Below are positions 1-11,400 of a stretch of 64,000 nt of DNA, piece after piece (the stretch's first letter is position 1; each line of letters begins with the position of its first letter). Source of the DNA: Brevibacillus brevis (GTDB lineage: Bacteria > Bacillota > Bacilli > Brevibacillales > Brevibacillaceae); assembly GCF_900637055.1 (NCBI RefSeq), contig NZ_LR134338.1:3234001-3298000 (forward strand), in the 5' to 3' direction. A program made the position numbers and the translations under genes. The notes beneath the pieces were generated by a model. It searched no databases and had not been told where the DNA came from. It saw only the letters and a program-made list of their open reading frames with translations.

Positions 1-3000
1 TTGAGTGCATCTCGCAGCTGCTATAAGTTTTCTGAGAGATACAGGGTCTTTGGCTTCTTCATCCTCCGCCAAAACGACGGTTGAACCTGAAAGGATCGGC
101 GTAAAGAAGGAAAGAACAAAGCCATCAAACGCAAAGGATAGGGGTACCAGACTTCTATCATGGACGCTAAACTGATACTCCTCTTTCTTCCACAACACGC
201 TGTTGACAATGCCACGATGCTCGATCATTACTCCTTTTGGCTTGCCTGTTGTCCCCGATGTATAGATGACATAAGCCAAATCGGAAGCGGTTTGAATCGG
301 CTCGAGATTCGAACGGTTGGAAGAATAGTTCTTCTCCTCCTCCAGATACAGGCATTCCACGCTCACACTAGAAGCCAGCTTAGCGCCAAGATGTTTTTGG
401 GTAAGCACCAGACGGGCTTCGCAATCAACCAGCATGTAGGCCACACGATCTTCCGGATATTCGGGATCGATAGGCACGTAGGCTCCACCTGCTTTCAAAA
501 TGGCCATGATTCCCACAACCATTTCCACAGAACGGTTTGCCATGATTCCTACGAATTGGTTAGCCTTTACTCCTCGTTCACGCAAGGTAGCGGCAAGCTG
601 GTTTGCTCGCTCATTCAGTTCGTGATAGGACATCTGCTTGTCGCCGATTTCAACCGCAGCAGCCTGTGGTGTTTTTTCCACTTGCTCCTCAAACAGCTCA
701 TGTAATGTCTTGTTCTGCGGATATTCCGTATGCGTTTGGTTGAATTCTACTATCAAGCGATGCTTTTCTTCATCGGAAAGCATCGTAATTTCGGACAAGG
801 TAATGGCTTGTTGCTCAATAACGGCATGAAGGATATGGATGAAATGTGCCGCTATTTTTTCAATCGTCTCTCTTGTAAACAATTTGGTGCAGTAATCAAG
901 GCTAAAGATAATCTCCTCATCTTCTTCGTACGCCTCTAATGCCAGATCAAACTTGGCCTGATTCACGTCTGCCATATAGGGTGTAAACGTCAGTTGCTCC
1001 ATTTCGAACGGCTTCTGATCCATATTTTGCAAGATAAATACGGTGTCAAACAAAGGATTGCGGCTCAGATCCCGTTGAATGTTCAGCTTATCGATCAGCT
1101 CATCCAGTGGATAATCCTGATTTTCAAAGGCTTTCAGCGTATTGTTTTTCACTTCTGCCAAAAAGTTGAGGAAGGTCTTATCCCCCACAGGCTCATTTCG
1201 CAATGCCAGTGTATTGACAAACATACCGATGATCGAATCCGTTTCTGCATGGGACCTGCCAGCAGTAGGCGCACCAACAATAATGTCCTCTTGTCCAGAG
1301 TATTTGGAGAGAAGTACATTGTAGGCAGCCAGCAGAACCATGTAGAGCGTAGCTCCTGTACCATGAGCAAGTCGATTCAATTCTTTTTTCAAAAGGGCCC
1401 CGGAGCTGAAAACAAATCGCTCACCCTCGAAGCTTTTCACAGAAGGTCTCGGATGATCCGTTGCTAGATTCAGTACAGGAATTTCTCCCGTAAAGGTATC
1501 GATCCAAGAGGCTTCCTGAGCAGCGAACTCTTCCGTCTCGAACCACTGATTCTGCCAATGGGCAAAGTCCTTGTACTGAATGCTCAGTTCAGGCAGCTCT
1601 TCCCCGTGGTAAAGCTGAGCAAGCTCTTGAACAAGAATGCCAATCGATACACCATCCACGACAATATGGTGGAAATCCAGCATGAAAAGATGGCGTTCCG
1701 GAGCCACTTTGACCAGTCCAGCGCGCATCAGTGGAGCTTTTTCCAAATCGAACGGTTGAATAAATTGCTCGACGATTTGTTTTAGCTCTCCCTCTGTTGA
1801 CTCCATAAACGAGATTTCCAGCTCGACATTTTCATGTACACGCTGAACAGTCTCTCCTTTCATGGAGTGGAACGAGGTACGCAGAGATTCATGGCGTTTC
1901 ACCAGACTCTTGAGCGCTTGCTGCAAACGCTCTGTATCCAGCTTGCCATCGATGTACAGAATGCCCGGCATGTTGTAGCTGATGCCTGCACCTTCCATTT
2001 GTCGGAGAAGAAACATTCTCTTTTGTGCAGAAGAGACCGAGTAATACTCCTGCTTTTGGACAGGTTCAATCGTCGTATACTTGCCTTTGCCAGCAGTAGC
2101 GATATATGCTGACAAGTCAGCAATCGTAGGCAATTCAAACAGTGTTTTCAACGGCACATCTACATGAAGGGTCCGATGGATCAAAGAGATAACGTTCATC
2201 GCCTTCAAAGAGTGTCCGCCCAACTCGAAGAAATGATCGTGTACCCCGATTGGGTTCACCCCAAGTACACTTTGCCAAATGTCTGCGAGCATGGCTTCCA
2301 CTTCATTGCGCGGCGCTACATACACGGTTTCAGATGAGGATGCTCCCTCAGGCTGAGGCAATGCTTTGCGATCTACCTTGCCATTTGCCGTGAGCGGCAG
2401 CTGCTCCAAATAAACAAAATAAGAAGGAACCATATAAGATGGCAAATGGGAAGCCATGTAAGCTCTCAGGTCGGCCGTGTTGATTTCCTGTTCGGAAACG
2501 ATATAGGCGTACAAGTTGTTTTGCCCTTTTTCATCTGGACGGGCAAGGACAATGGCCGTTTTTATCCATTCATGCTGCAAAAGTTTTGCTTCGATCTCAC
2601 CCAGTTCGATCCGGTGGCCTCTGATTTTGACCTGATGGTCGATGCGTCCGAGATATTCCACGTTGCCGCAGGCTAGATACCTTACCATGTCTCCAGTACG
2701 GTACATCCTGCTACCCGGTTCAAACGGATTGTCAATGAAGCTGGCAGTTGTCAGTTCTTCACGATTCCAGTAGCCGCGGGCCAAACCATCGCCAGCAATG
2801 CACAGTTCTCCTGCAACTCCTACAGGCTGGAGCTGGTTGCTCGCATTTACGACGTACAAACGGACGTTATCAATCGGTTTGCCAATGGGAATCACGCCAT
2901 ACTCCGGCAAACGAGGGCAAATCCAGTATGTCGCATCAATCGTGGATTCTGTAGGGCCATAGAGGTTAATCAACTGCGCCGTTTGCGTCTGGTAAAAGCG

Positions 3001-6000
3001 CGAAACAAGTGCAGGTGCCAATGCTTCTCCACCGCAGAAAACGCGTTGCAAGCTCGTGCAAGAGCTCCATCCCGGTTCTGTCATGATCAGGTCCAGCAAG
3101 GAAGGAACCATCTGTAAAGTCGTGATCTTCTCTTCTCTGATCATGCGAGTCATGTACTCGATGTCGCGATGTCCGTCTGGCTTTGCCAGTACCAGGCGTC
3201 CCCCCGTGATCAGCGGCAAATAAAATTCCCATACGGAAGCATCGAAAGAAAACGGCGTTTTTTGCAAGACAGCATCCTCTGTAGTCAGTGGGAAGGCATT
3301 CTTCATCCAGAGCATGTGATTGCAGATCGCTTGATGCGCGATCATAACCCCTTTGGGATTTCCGGTCGAACCAGATGTATAGATGACATAGGCCAAGTCA
3401 TCCCTGCGAGAGACATTGTCAAGATTGGTGTCGTCACCTGCATAAATCGCTTCATCATCTACGTCAATGATTTCTCCTGCATACTCTACTGTCTCTTTCA
3501 AATGACGCTGTGTCAGTAGAATCGGAGCTTTGCTGTCGCTGAGCATGTATTGGATTCTTTCTGGCGGGTAGGTAGGATCAATTGGCGTATACGCACCACC
3601 TGCTTTTAACACGGCCAACATGCTCACGACCATCCCGATGGAACGGTCTACCATAATTCCGATCAACGTATCTGGTTGCGTTCCTTTGCTCCGCAGCAAA
3701 CGAGCTGCTTGATTCGCACGGGCGTTCAACTGGCGATAGGTCAAGGTGTATCCGTCATAGGCTACAGCTACTTGATCTGGCGTAAGCGCTACTTGCTCTT
3801 CAAACAATTGATGCAAAACCTGATCAGCGGAACGTTCGACAAAAGTATTGTTGACATTCAGGATGAGAGTACGTTTTTCTGCTTCTGTCATCATGTCGAT
3901 TTCTGCTAACTTGGCATTCGGCTGTGCCGGAATGGTACGCAGGATTTCCAGATAATGATGGGCCATTCTTTGGATGGTTTCTTTCCTGAATAGCTTCGTT
4001 CCAAATACGAATTGGAATTGAATGTCGGATTGCGATTCACTCGCATTCAAAGCAAGATCGAACTTTGAAATTTTGTTATACAACTCATACGGAGCTGCTG
4101 TAAGCTGCTCGATTTCCAGCGACTGCTGATTGGCATTTTCCAAAGAAAACATGGTGTCAAACAAAGGATTTCGGCTAATGTCACGTTGAATCGCCAGCTT
4201 TTCAACCAGCTCTTCAAATGGATAATCCTGATTGTCATAGGCCGCCAGCGCATTTTGTTTCACTTCTTGCAAGAATTGGGTAAAGGTTTTGTCGCTCGCA
4301 GGCTGATTTCTCATCGCCAACGTATTCACAAAGATCCCCATGATGTTTTCCACGTCGGCATGGGAACGACCAGCGACAGGCGTACCCACGATGATATCCT
4401 CTTGGCCGGAATACTTGGACAGGAATACATGGTAGGCCGCGAGCAAGACCATATACAGGGTTGTTCCCGTATCAGCTGCTACCTTGCGCAAACGTTCGGT
4501 CAATTCTTTTCCTGTGTCAAAAAGAACAAGATCCCCTTCAAAGCTTTGAATGGTTGGACGCGGATAATCAGTCGGCAGATTGAGCAAAGGAATTTCATCC
4601 GCAAACGTATTCAACCAATGTAGCTCCTGCTTCTTGTACACGTCCGTCTGGAACAGCTCATTTTGCCACGCAGCGAAATCCTTGTACTGGAGAGGTAGAG
4701 GCTGCAAGGCTTCCCCTTGATACAACTTGGCAAATTCACTCAGCAAAATTTGGGACGAAACACCGTCCGAGATGATATGGTGCATGTCGAGCAGGAACAA
4801 ATGACGGTCTTTGCCCAACTGGACCAAGCCTGTTCGAATCAACGGAGCGATTCCGAGGTCAAAAGGACGGACAAAATCACGCATGATCTGCTCCGCTTTG
4901 TCTTCCGTAGACTCCAGCATCAGGATGGGTACTTCTACCTCATCATGCACTTTCTGTACAGGCTCACCATCGATCCTGTGGAAGGAGGTGCGCAAGGCTT
5001 CGTGGCGTTCCGCCAGTCGTTGGACCGTGCTCGCAAAACGATTGTAATCCAGCTTTCCTTCCAGCAGCATTGCACCCGAAATGTTATAGCTGATTCCGCT
5101 TCCTTCAAATTGCTGAAGAATATACATTCTTTTTTGAGCAGAAGATACGGGATAAAATTCTTTTACCTCAACCGGTTGAATGGCTGTGTACTTGCTTTTC
5201 CCTGATCTCGAGATAAAAGCAGCGAGCTGGGATACGGTCGGATTCTCGAACAGTGCCTTTACTGGCAAATCCACTTCCAACACTTTAGAAACTTGAAAGA
5301 TGACTGTCATAGCCTTCAGTGAATGTCCGCCCAAATCAAAGAAATGATCGTGAACGCCTACACGGCTAACCCCCAGGACTTGCTGCCAAATCTCAGCCAA
5401 TTTTGTTTCCGTTTCATTCTGAGGAGCGGCGTACGCTGTTCCCGTTACAACTGCACCGTCAGGCTTCGGCAATTTCTTCCGCTCTACTTTTCCATTGGCT
5501 GTCAGCGGAATTTTCTCCAAACGGACAAAGAAGGACGGGATCATGTAGGAAGGAAGTGTACTTCCCAGATGCTCTCGTAGTTCCGATACGGTCAACTCCT
5601 GCTCGGAAACAATGTAGGCATAGAGCACATTTTGACCACTGTCATCCTTTTCAGCGATGACGACGGCTTCCTTGATCCATTCATGCTGCGTCAAACGCGT
5701 CTCAATTTCGCCCATCTCAATCCGATGCCCGCGAATTTTGACTTGATGGTCGATTCTTCCCAAGTATTCCATATTGCCGTCGGGCAGCCATTTCGCCAGA
5801 TCGCCTGTTCGATACATTTTGGTCCCCGGGCGGAACGGATTATCGATGAACTTTTCCTGGGTCAGCTCTGGTCTATTGAAATATCCTTTGGCTACGCCAT
5901 CTCCAGATATAAACATTTCACCAATGGAGCCAACGGGTATCGGCTGCATGGAGGAATCGAGCAAATAAAGCTGGACGTTGTCTGCAGGGACTCCGATTGG

Positions 6001-8319
6001 AACCGATTCTTGGATGGTTTTTTTAGGGTCATACAAATAAATCATGCAGCCCACAACCGTTTCGGTAGGTCCATACTCATTGAAAATCTTGACATTCTGT
6101 CCAAAGTTCTCATAGATTCTTTTCGCCAATTGGGTTGGCAAGTTCTCACCACCGACAATAAACCGTCGGATGCTGCTGTTTGTTCCATCTATTTCTTCAA
6201 TCAGCTTCAAATGTGTTGGCGTCAGCTTGATGATGCCCACTTGATTATCTTGGATGATGTCTAAAATGACCTGTACCTTATCTTTTCCTCTATAGACATA
6301 GATCGTATTGCCTGACAGAAGCGGCGTGAAGATCGAGGTGACAGTCAAATCAAACGAAATGGAAGAGTATAGCGGAAAGTCTACAGCTTCCCCTTGGACA
6401 TACTCCTTGTTGGCCCACCAAATGTAATTGACTAGACCTCGGTGGGTAATCATCGCGCCTTTTGGATTCCCCGTGGACCCGGAAGTATAGATCATGTACG
6501 CCAAATCGTCCGGTGTGCATGCAGTGTCTAGATCCGTACTGTCGCCTTCAAACAAGGAAGGATTGTCTAGGTAGAGGATGTCGCCTTCAAACTCGACTTT
6601 TTCCTGAAGATGGGACTGTGTCAAGAGAATCGTCGTCTGACTGTCATCCAGTAAATACTGAATTCTCTCTATCGGATACTCGGGATCAATCGGCAAATAG
6701 GCGCCGCCTGATTTTAGAACTGCCATCATAGCCACGATCAGCTCGAGTGAATGCTCCGCCATAATGGAGACGATACTGCCTTGGGTAATTCCTTTCCCAC
6801 GCAGAGCTCTGGCCAACTGGTTGGAACGCTCCTGAAGCTCCTGGTAAGTAAGGCGATCTTCCCCGCAAACAACCGCAACTTTCGAAGGCGTCTGTCTTGC
6901 TTGCTCCGCGATCAGCTCAAAAATCATTTTGTCCCGCGGATATTCAGCTGCTGTGTCGTTATAAGCTACCAGCAATTGCTGTTTTTCCTCATCCGTGATG
7001 ATCCCGATATCTTGAAGCAGCACATCAGGGTTGCGAATGACTTGCTCGATGACGGTTTTCAAATGGCCTTCCACTCTGTCTACGAATGCCTGCTCATAAA
7101 CCGCTGCATTATAGCTCAACTTCACATACATTTCGTTCCAAGGTGCGACAGCTACTACTACGTTAAAATCATAGGAGGTCTGCTCTTCTCCGTTTTCAAC
7201 GGTGAACTGAAAACCTAGTGAATCCTCCATGTGCTTTAAGGAATTATCCGGGTAGTTTTCAAACGTCACCAAATGATCAATCAATTCCTGCTTCAGTTGT
7301 GTTTTACTCTGAATCTCATAAAGAGGGGCGAAATCATAGGCGGCAGACGACAAGGCCTGCTTCTGAACAGTCTTAAGCAGCTCGCTGAACGATTGCTGTC
7401 TGTTCGTTTGGATTCGGGTTGGAATCGTATTAATGAACAAGCCAACCATACTCTCAATGCCTTGGATCTGGGGAGGACGACCGGATACAACAGAACCGAA
7501 TACAATATCGTCCGAATTTTTGTACTTGCTCGCCAAAATGCCCCAGAGGGATTGAACCACACTGCTCATAGTGGCCTGATTCTGATTGGCAATTTGCATC
7601 AATTGCTGCGTCTTCTCAGGGGATATGGTGAAATGAGAATCGATATGCAGATAAGTACCATCCTCCGCCACATGCTTCTTCTTGGGGAAATCAGCCTGAT
7701 GGTCAAAGCCTTCCAGGTAATTTTGCCAGTAAGCGAGCGCCTCCTCTTTGTTTTGCTTATCCAGCCATTTGATGTATTCGCTATATGGTTTGGTTGCTTC
7801 CCGTGGAATAGGCTCACCTTTGTAAAGGGCCGCGTAATACGAGAGCAGTTTATTGAGCAATACCCCCAATGTCCAACCGTCTACGATGATATGATGGAAC
7901 GCCCAAACGAATTGAAACTTGTTCTCCTCTGTTTGGAAAATCGCTGCTTTCATCAAGCTATCTTTTGTCAGGTCAAACGTATGATGCTGACGCGTATACG
8001 CTTTTATGTAATCGTTCAGATCATTTACAGGCAAATGAGCAATGTTTTCGAAATGCACAACTGCTTTTTTCTCTTTAAAAACAACCTGTCTGGGTCGCTG
8101 CAGGTTTTGATACACAAACACCGTTCGCAATACCTCGTAGTTTTCTACAAGCTTGTTTATGCTCTCTTCAAACGTAGGCAGATGAAAATTGCCTTGGATC
8201 GTTGCGGACATCTGGAGGCAGTAGGCACTGCTCTCTGAATCTTTGACAGCATGAAACAGCATACCCTCTTGCAATGGAGTTAACGGATAAATTTTTGCGA
8301 TATTTTCCTGCTTTTTCAT
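1..8319 (-). CDS. tycC: Tyrocidine synthetase 3 (TycC), 5' part; 3' end lies outside the window
   Basis: This is a multimodular NRPS that extends the tyrocidine chain; 2773 residues are visible and the frame stays open at base 1. The order is C-A-T-C-A-T-C-A(partial). C-domain HHxxxDG motifs are HHIIVDG, HHIISDG and HHIVVDG. T-domain serines lie in GGHSLKA near residues 993 and 2033. The first A domain reads D-L-T-K-I-G-E-V-G at the specificity positions, the known Asn code. The second reads D-A-W-Q-F-G-L-I-D, the TycC Gln code. The third A domain is cut at the window edge after D-G-x-x-L; Tyr is expected there from tyrocidine. The start ATG is preceded by GAGGTG, and the N-terminus (MKKQENIAKIYPLTPLQEG) looks like a docking acceptor for TycB. 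Full-length TycC has six modules, so roughly half is missing. The family call is very secure. Confidence 0.96.
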   Translation of the reverse strand, partial: MKKQENIAKIYPLTPLQEGMLFHAVKDSESSAYCLQMSATIQGNFHLPTFEESINKLVENYEVLRTVFVYQNLQRPRQVVFKEKKAVVHFENIAHLPVNDLNDYIKAYTRQHHTFDLTKDSLMKAAIFQTEENKFQFVWAFHHIIVDGWTLGVLLNKLLSYYAALYKGEPIPREATKPYSEYIKWLDKQNKEEALAYWQNYLEGFDHQADFPKKKHVAEDGTYLHIDSHFTISPEKTQQLMQIANQNQATMSSVVQSLWGILASKYKNSDDIVFGSVVSGRPPQIQGIESMVGLFINTIPTRIQTNRQQSFSELLKTVQKQALSSAAYDFAPLYEIQSKTQLKQELIDHLVTFENYPDNSLKHMEDSLGFQFTVENGEEQTSYDFNVVVAVAPWNEMYVKLSYNAAVYEQAFVDRVEGHLKTVIEQVIRNPDVLLQDIGIITDEEKQQLLVAYNDTAAEYPRDKMIFELIAEQARQTPSKVAVVCGEDRLTYQELQERSNQLARALRGKGITQGSIVSIMAEHSLELIVAMMAVLKSGGAYLPIDPEYPIERIQYLLDDSQTTILLTQSHLQEKVEFEGDILYLDNPSLFEGDSTDLDTACTPDDLAYMIYTSGSTGNPKGAMITHRGLVNYIWWANKEYVQGEAVDFPLYSSISFDLTVTSIFTPLLSGNTIYVYRGKDKVQVILDIIQDNQVGIIKLTPTHLKLIEEIDGTNSSIRRFIVGGENLPTQLAKRIYENFGQNVKIFNEYGPTETVVGCMIYLYDPKKTIQESVPIGVPADNVQLYLLDSSMQPIPVGSIGEMFISGDGVAKGYFNRPELTQEKFIDNPFRPGTKMYRTGDLAKWLPDGNMEYLGRIDHQVKIRGHRIEMGEIETRLTQHEWIKEAVVIAEKDDSGQNVLYAYIVSEQELTVSELREHLGSTLPSYMIPSFFVRLEKIPLTANGKVERKKLPKPDGAVVTGTAYAAPQNETETKLAEIWQQVLGVSRVGVHDHFFDLGGHSLKAMTVIFQVSKVLEVDLPVKALFENPTVSQLAAFISRSGKSKYTAIQPVEVKEFYPVSSAQKRMYILQQFEGSGISYNISGAMLLEGKLDYNRFASTVQRLAERHEALRTSFHRIDGEPVQKVHDEVEVPILMLESTEDKAEQIMRDFVRPFDLGIAPLIRTGLVQLGKDRHLFLLDMHHIISDGVSSQILLSEFAKLYQGEALQPLPLQYKDFAAWQNELFQTDVYKKQELHWLNTFADEIPLLNLPTDYPRPTIQSFEGDLVLFDTGKELTERLRKVAADTGTTLYMVLLAAYHVFLSKYSGQEDIIVGTPVAGRSHADVENIMGIFVNTLAMRNQPASDKTFTQFLQEVKQNALAAYDNQDYPFEELVEKLAIQRDISRNPLFDTMFSLENANQQSLEIEQLTAAPYELYNKISKFDLALNASESQSDIQFQFVFGTKLFRKETIQRMAHHYLEILRTIPAQPNAKLAEIDMMTEAEKRTLILNVNNTFVERSADQVLHQLFEEQVALTPDQVAVAYDGYTLTYRQLNARANQAARLLRSKGTQPDTLIGIMVDRSIGMVVSMLAVLKAGGAYTPIDPTYPPERIQYMLSDSKAPILLTQRHLKETVEYAGEIIDVDDEAIYAGDDTNLDNVSRRDDLAYVIYTSGSTGNPKGVMIAHQAICNHMLWMKNAFPLTTEDAVLQKTPFSFDASVWEFYLPLITGGRLVLAKPDGHRDIEYMTRMIREEKITTLQMVPSLLDLIMTEPGWSSCTSLQRVFCGGEALAPALVSRFYQTQTAQLINLYGPTESTIDATYWICPRLPEYGVIPIGKPIDNVRLYVVNASNQLQPVGVAGELCIAGDGLARGYWNREELTTASFIDNPFEPGSRMYRTGDMVRYLACGNVEYLGRIDHQVKIRGHRIELGEIEAKLLQHEWIKTAIVLARPDEKGQNNLYAYIVSEQEINTADLRAYMASHLPSYMVPSYFVYLEQLPLTANGKVDRKALPQPEGASSSETVYVAPRNEVEAMLADIWQSVLGVNPIGVHDHFFELGGHSLKAMNVISLIHRTLHVDVPLKTLFELPTIADLSAYIATAGKGKYTTIEPVQKQEYYSVSSAQKRMFLLRQMEGAGISYNMPGILYIDGKLDTERLQQALKSLVKRHESLRTSFHSMKGETVQRVHENVELEISFMESTEGELKQIVEQFIQPFDLEKAPLMRAGLVKVAPERHLFMLDFHHIVVDGVSIGILVQELAQLYHGEELPELSIQYKDFAHWQNQWFETEEFAAQEASWIDTFTGEIPVLNLATDHPRPSVKSFEGERFVFSSGALLKKELNRLAHGTGATLYMVLLAAYNVLLSKYSGQEDIIVGAPTAGRSHAETDSIIGMFVNTLALRNEPVGDKTFLNFLAEVKNNTLKAFENQDYPLDELIDKLNIQRDLSRNPLFDTVFILQNMDQKPFEMEQLTFTPYMADVNQAKFDLALEAYEEDEEIIFSLDYCTKLFTRETIEKIAAHFIHILHAVIEQQAITLSEITMLSDEEKHRLIVEFNQTHTEYPQNKTLHELFEEQVEKTPQAAAVEIGDKQMSYHELNERANQLAATLRERGVKANQFVGIMANRSVEMVVGIMAILKAGGAYVPIDPEYPEDRVAYMLVDCEARLVLTQKHLGAKLASSVSVECLYLEEEKNYSSNRSNLEPIQTASDLAYVIYTSGTTGKPKGVMIEHRGIVNSVLWKKEEYQFSVHDRSLVPLSFAFDGFVLSFFTPILSGSTVVLAEDEEAKDPVSLRKLIAAARCTQ

Positions 8320-8360
8320 TACGCACCTCAACTCTGTTATTGATAGATTCAAAGAGGGTT

Positions 8361-8400
8361 CCTCCAATAAAAACTCCTCTTGCACAGCTTTTATTGGAGG
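8361..8400 (-). repeat. Perfect 12-bp inverted repeat between tycB and tycC
   Basis: CCTCCAATAAAA (8361-8372) and its exact complement (8389-8400) flank a 16-nt loop inside the 88-nt gap between the tycB stop and the tycC start. No U-run follows it in the transcript, so it is more likely an intercistronic mRNA stem (processing, stability or partial termination) than a full terminator. Confidence 0.7.
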
Positions 8401-8407
8401 AAAAGCA

Positions 8408-11400
8408 TTAAATCATTTCCAGTATGTTCTCCAGTTCTTCCATGGAAAGGTCGTCATCTCCCAGATCGCTCGGAGTCAACTCCCCTTCTTCTTTTGCCAT
8501 GCAATGCTCGATGATACGCAGTAAGTGATTCCGGTAACTGTACGCTAAGTTTGTCATGGTTTCTTCTTTGTACTGGAGACGGCTGTATCCAAAGCTGACC
8601 TGGAGCTTTCCATTCTCGATCAAGCCGGAAATGTCCAAGAGGAATACTCTCTCTGATTCTGGACTGAACAGCTGTCCTGTCCCGAGCGGTGAGAAGGTAT
8701 AACCGCCCGATTTCACATCTGAGTCAAATTGCCCGAGATAGTTAAAGCTGATTTCCGGCTGCAAGGCAAATGACAAGGATAGTTGCGTCTTGCTGGACGT
8801 CATCGTACGTAAAATCTCGTAGCCAATTCCTTTTTTCGGAATGCGGCGCAGGCTTTCTTTGATCTGCTTGATTTGGTAAGCCAAGTCTTCTGATTTTTCC
8901 ATATCAAGTACGACAGGGAACTGGGATGTGAACCAGCCAACCGTTCTTGTGACATTCATTTCATTCTGAATGTCCTCACGTCCGTGACCTTCCAGGTTGA
9001 TGACAGGGCAGCTGGTATTTGCCCATTCTTTTACGGTTAACCCCAAAGCTGTCAGCAGCAAATCATTTATTTCTGTGTGATAGGCATGATGCACGTGACG
9101 CAAAAGGTTTTCTGTCTCTTGTGCTGTCAATTCGACCTTTACAGTGTGCGTGTGCTTTTGTTTCCGATCGGCTGTGACAAAATCAGTTGGCAATGCGACT
9201 GGCATAGTGGTGCTCTCCAGGTTGTGCCAATACGCTGCTTCCCGTAACAGCTCGTCACTCTGTGCGTAGCTTTGCAGTTGAGCTGCCCAGTCTTTATAGG
9301 AATCTGTTTTCTTCGGTAAAACGATCTCCTGATTTTGGAGAGCCTGTGAATAGGCCGATGAAAAATCTTCAAACAAGATTCGCCAAGATACGCCATCCAC
9401 GACCAGATGGTGTATGGCAATCAGTAAATGGTCGCCTTCTTTGGTTGAGAAGAGAGCCAAATGAACCAGTGGTCCCTGTTCCAAATCGATACTGCTTTGG
9501 ATGAGATCAGACAATTCCATGATGTGAGCTGCGCTATTTGCATGTTCCCTCACATCAAAAGAATAGAAACGGAATCGGTCATCCGTAAGCCCTTGATTGA
9601 TTTGCGTCATGATCCCATTTTCCTGTTTGTATATCATTCGTAACGCATCATGATGCTCGACGATTTTATGGAAGGCTTGCTGAACAAGGACTGCATCAAA
9701 GCCTTCTTCACGATAGAGCATGACAGCCTGATTCCAATGGTGACGATCCGTGAAATTTCGCTCGAAGAACCACTTCTGGATGGGTGTCAAGCCAATCTCG
9801 CCCTCTACGACTCCCTGATCACTCTCTCTGTTGTTCGGTGTTACATGGAGAGCGACTTCCTCGATCGACGGATGTTGGAACAGTTCTTTCATCGCAAGCG
9901 TCCAGCCTGATGCGTACAGGCGAGTGGAAACTTGAATCGCTTTGATGGAATCTCCACCCAATTCAAAGAAGTTGTCTTTTATTCCGACTTGTTTGATACC
10001 CAATACGTCTGTCCAGATGGTAGCCAGCAATTGTTCCAGCTCGTTTCTGGGTGCTTCATATTCTCTTCCCGAATTGACATCCTGGCTTGGCTTCGGTAGT
10101 GCTTTTCGGTCAATCTTGTCATTGGGGGTCAGCGGCATCTTATCCAATTGGATAAAGAAGGATGGAACCATATAGGCAGGCAGTTCCTTGGCAAGATGCC
10201 TTCTCAACTCGGCAATGGACACTTCTGATGCTGCTACGAGATAGGCGCAAAGATACTGGCCGGCAGCAGAGCCATCATCTCGAGCAACCACCACCGCCTG
10301 ATCGATGTTCTCATAGGCGAGTATGGCGCTCTCGATTTCCCCGATCTCGATTCGATACCCGCGCACTTTGACCTGTTCGTCAGCCCGACCGACGTATTCG
10401 ATCGTGCCATCCGTCCGCCATTTCACCAAGTCACCTGTTTTATACATGCGCTCTTCTGGTTCAAACGGATTCACAACAAACTTTTCATCTGTGAGCTCCG
10501 GTTTGTTCAGGTAGCCTCTTGCAAGCCCAGGTCCTCCAATGCATAGCTCACCCACCACACCAACCGGCTGCAAGCGATGTTGTGCATCTACGATGTAGAC
10601 CTTTACGTTGGCAATCGGCCGGCCAATCGTGATGTCTTGACCGGGTTCAATAGAACGGGAAATGGTGGAGACCACGCTATTTTCAGTCGGACCGTATTCA
10701 TTGTTGATCCCGATTATTGGATGCTTTTCTTTCGTTTTTTGAACAAGCTGTGCAGGTAACTTCTCGCCTCCCAGTGATACGCAGCGAAGCTCAGGGAAGT
10801 CTGCCACAGTCGAGCAATCCAGAATTGCTTGGAACAGACTCGGCACACCATAGTAATGTGTGACCCCAGTGGATGCGATCAGCTTTTTCAACGCGATCGG
10901 GTCTTTGGCTTCTTCCTCTCTCGGCAACACGCACGCAGCACCTCCGAGAAGCGGTGCGAACAAGCTCGCTACAAACCCATCAAAAGCAAAGGAGAACACT
11001 TGCAATGCCTTGTCTTCCGGTCGGAATCCATATTCATCTCTTCTCCACTGCAAGCAGTTGATGATCGCACGATGCTCGATCATGACTCCCTTCGGCTTGC
11101 CGGTCGTACCGGACGTGTAAATGATATAAGCTAAATCGGAAGGCTTGTTGATGCAAAGCAGATTGTCTGTCTGTGGAGAATAGTTCCTAGAGTCGCCCAA
11201 ATCGATGATCTCTGCATGACTGGTGACCTTGGGGATCAAGTGAAAACGAGTAAGCATGAGTTTCGCCTGACTGTCCTCCATCATGTAGCGGATTCTTTCT
11301 TCCGGATACTCAGGATCGATGGGCAAAAAGGCGCCGCCCGCTTTCAAAATGGCAAGAATGGCAATGACCATCTCTAATGACCGTTCCAGTACCATGGCGA

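Noticed and set aside
5632..6264. 210-residue plus-strand open frame
   Set aside because: Antisense to the first A domain of tycC (Asn code region).
7273..8238. 321-residue plus-strand open frame
   Set aside because: It is antisense to the first C domain of tycC, where the minus frame has clear NRPS motifs; no ribosome site or family resemblance.
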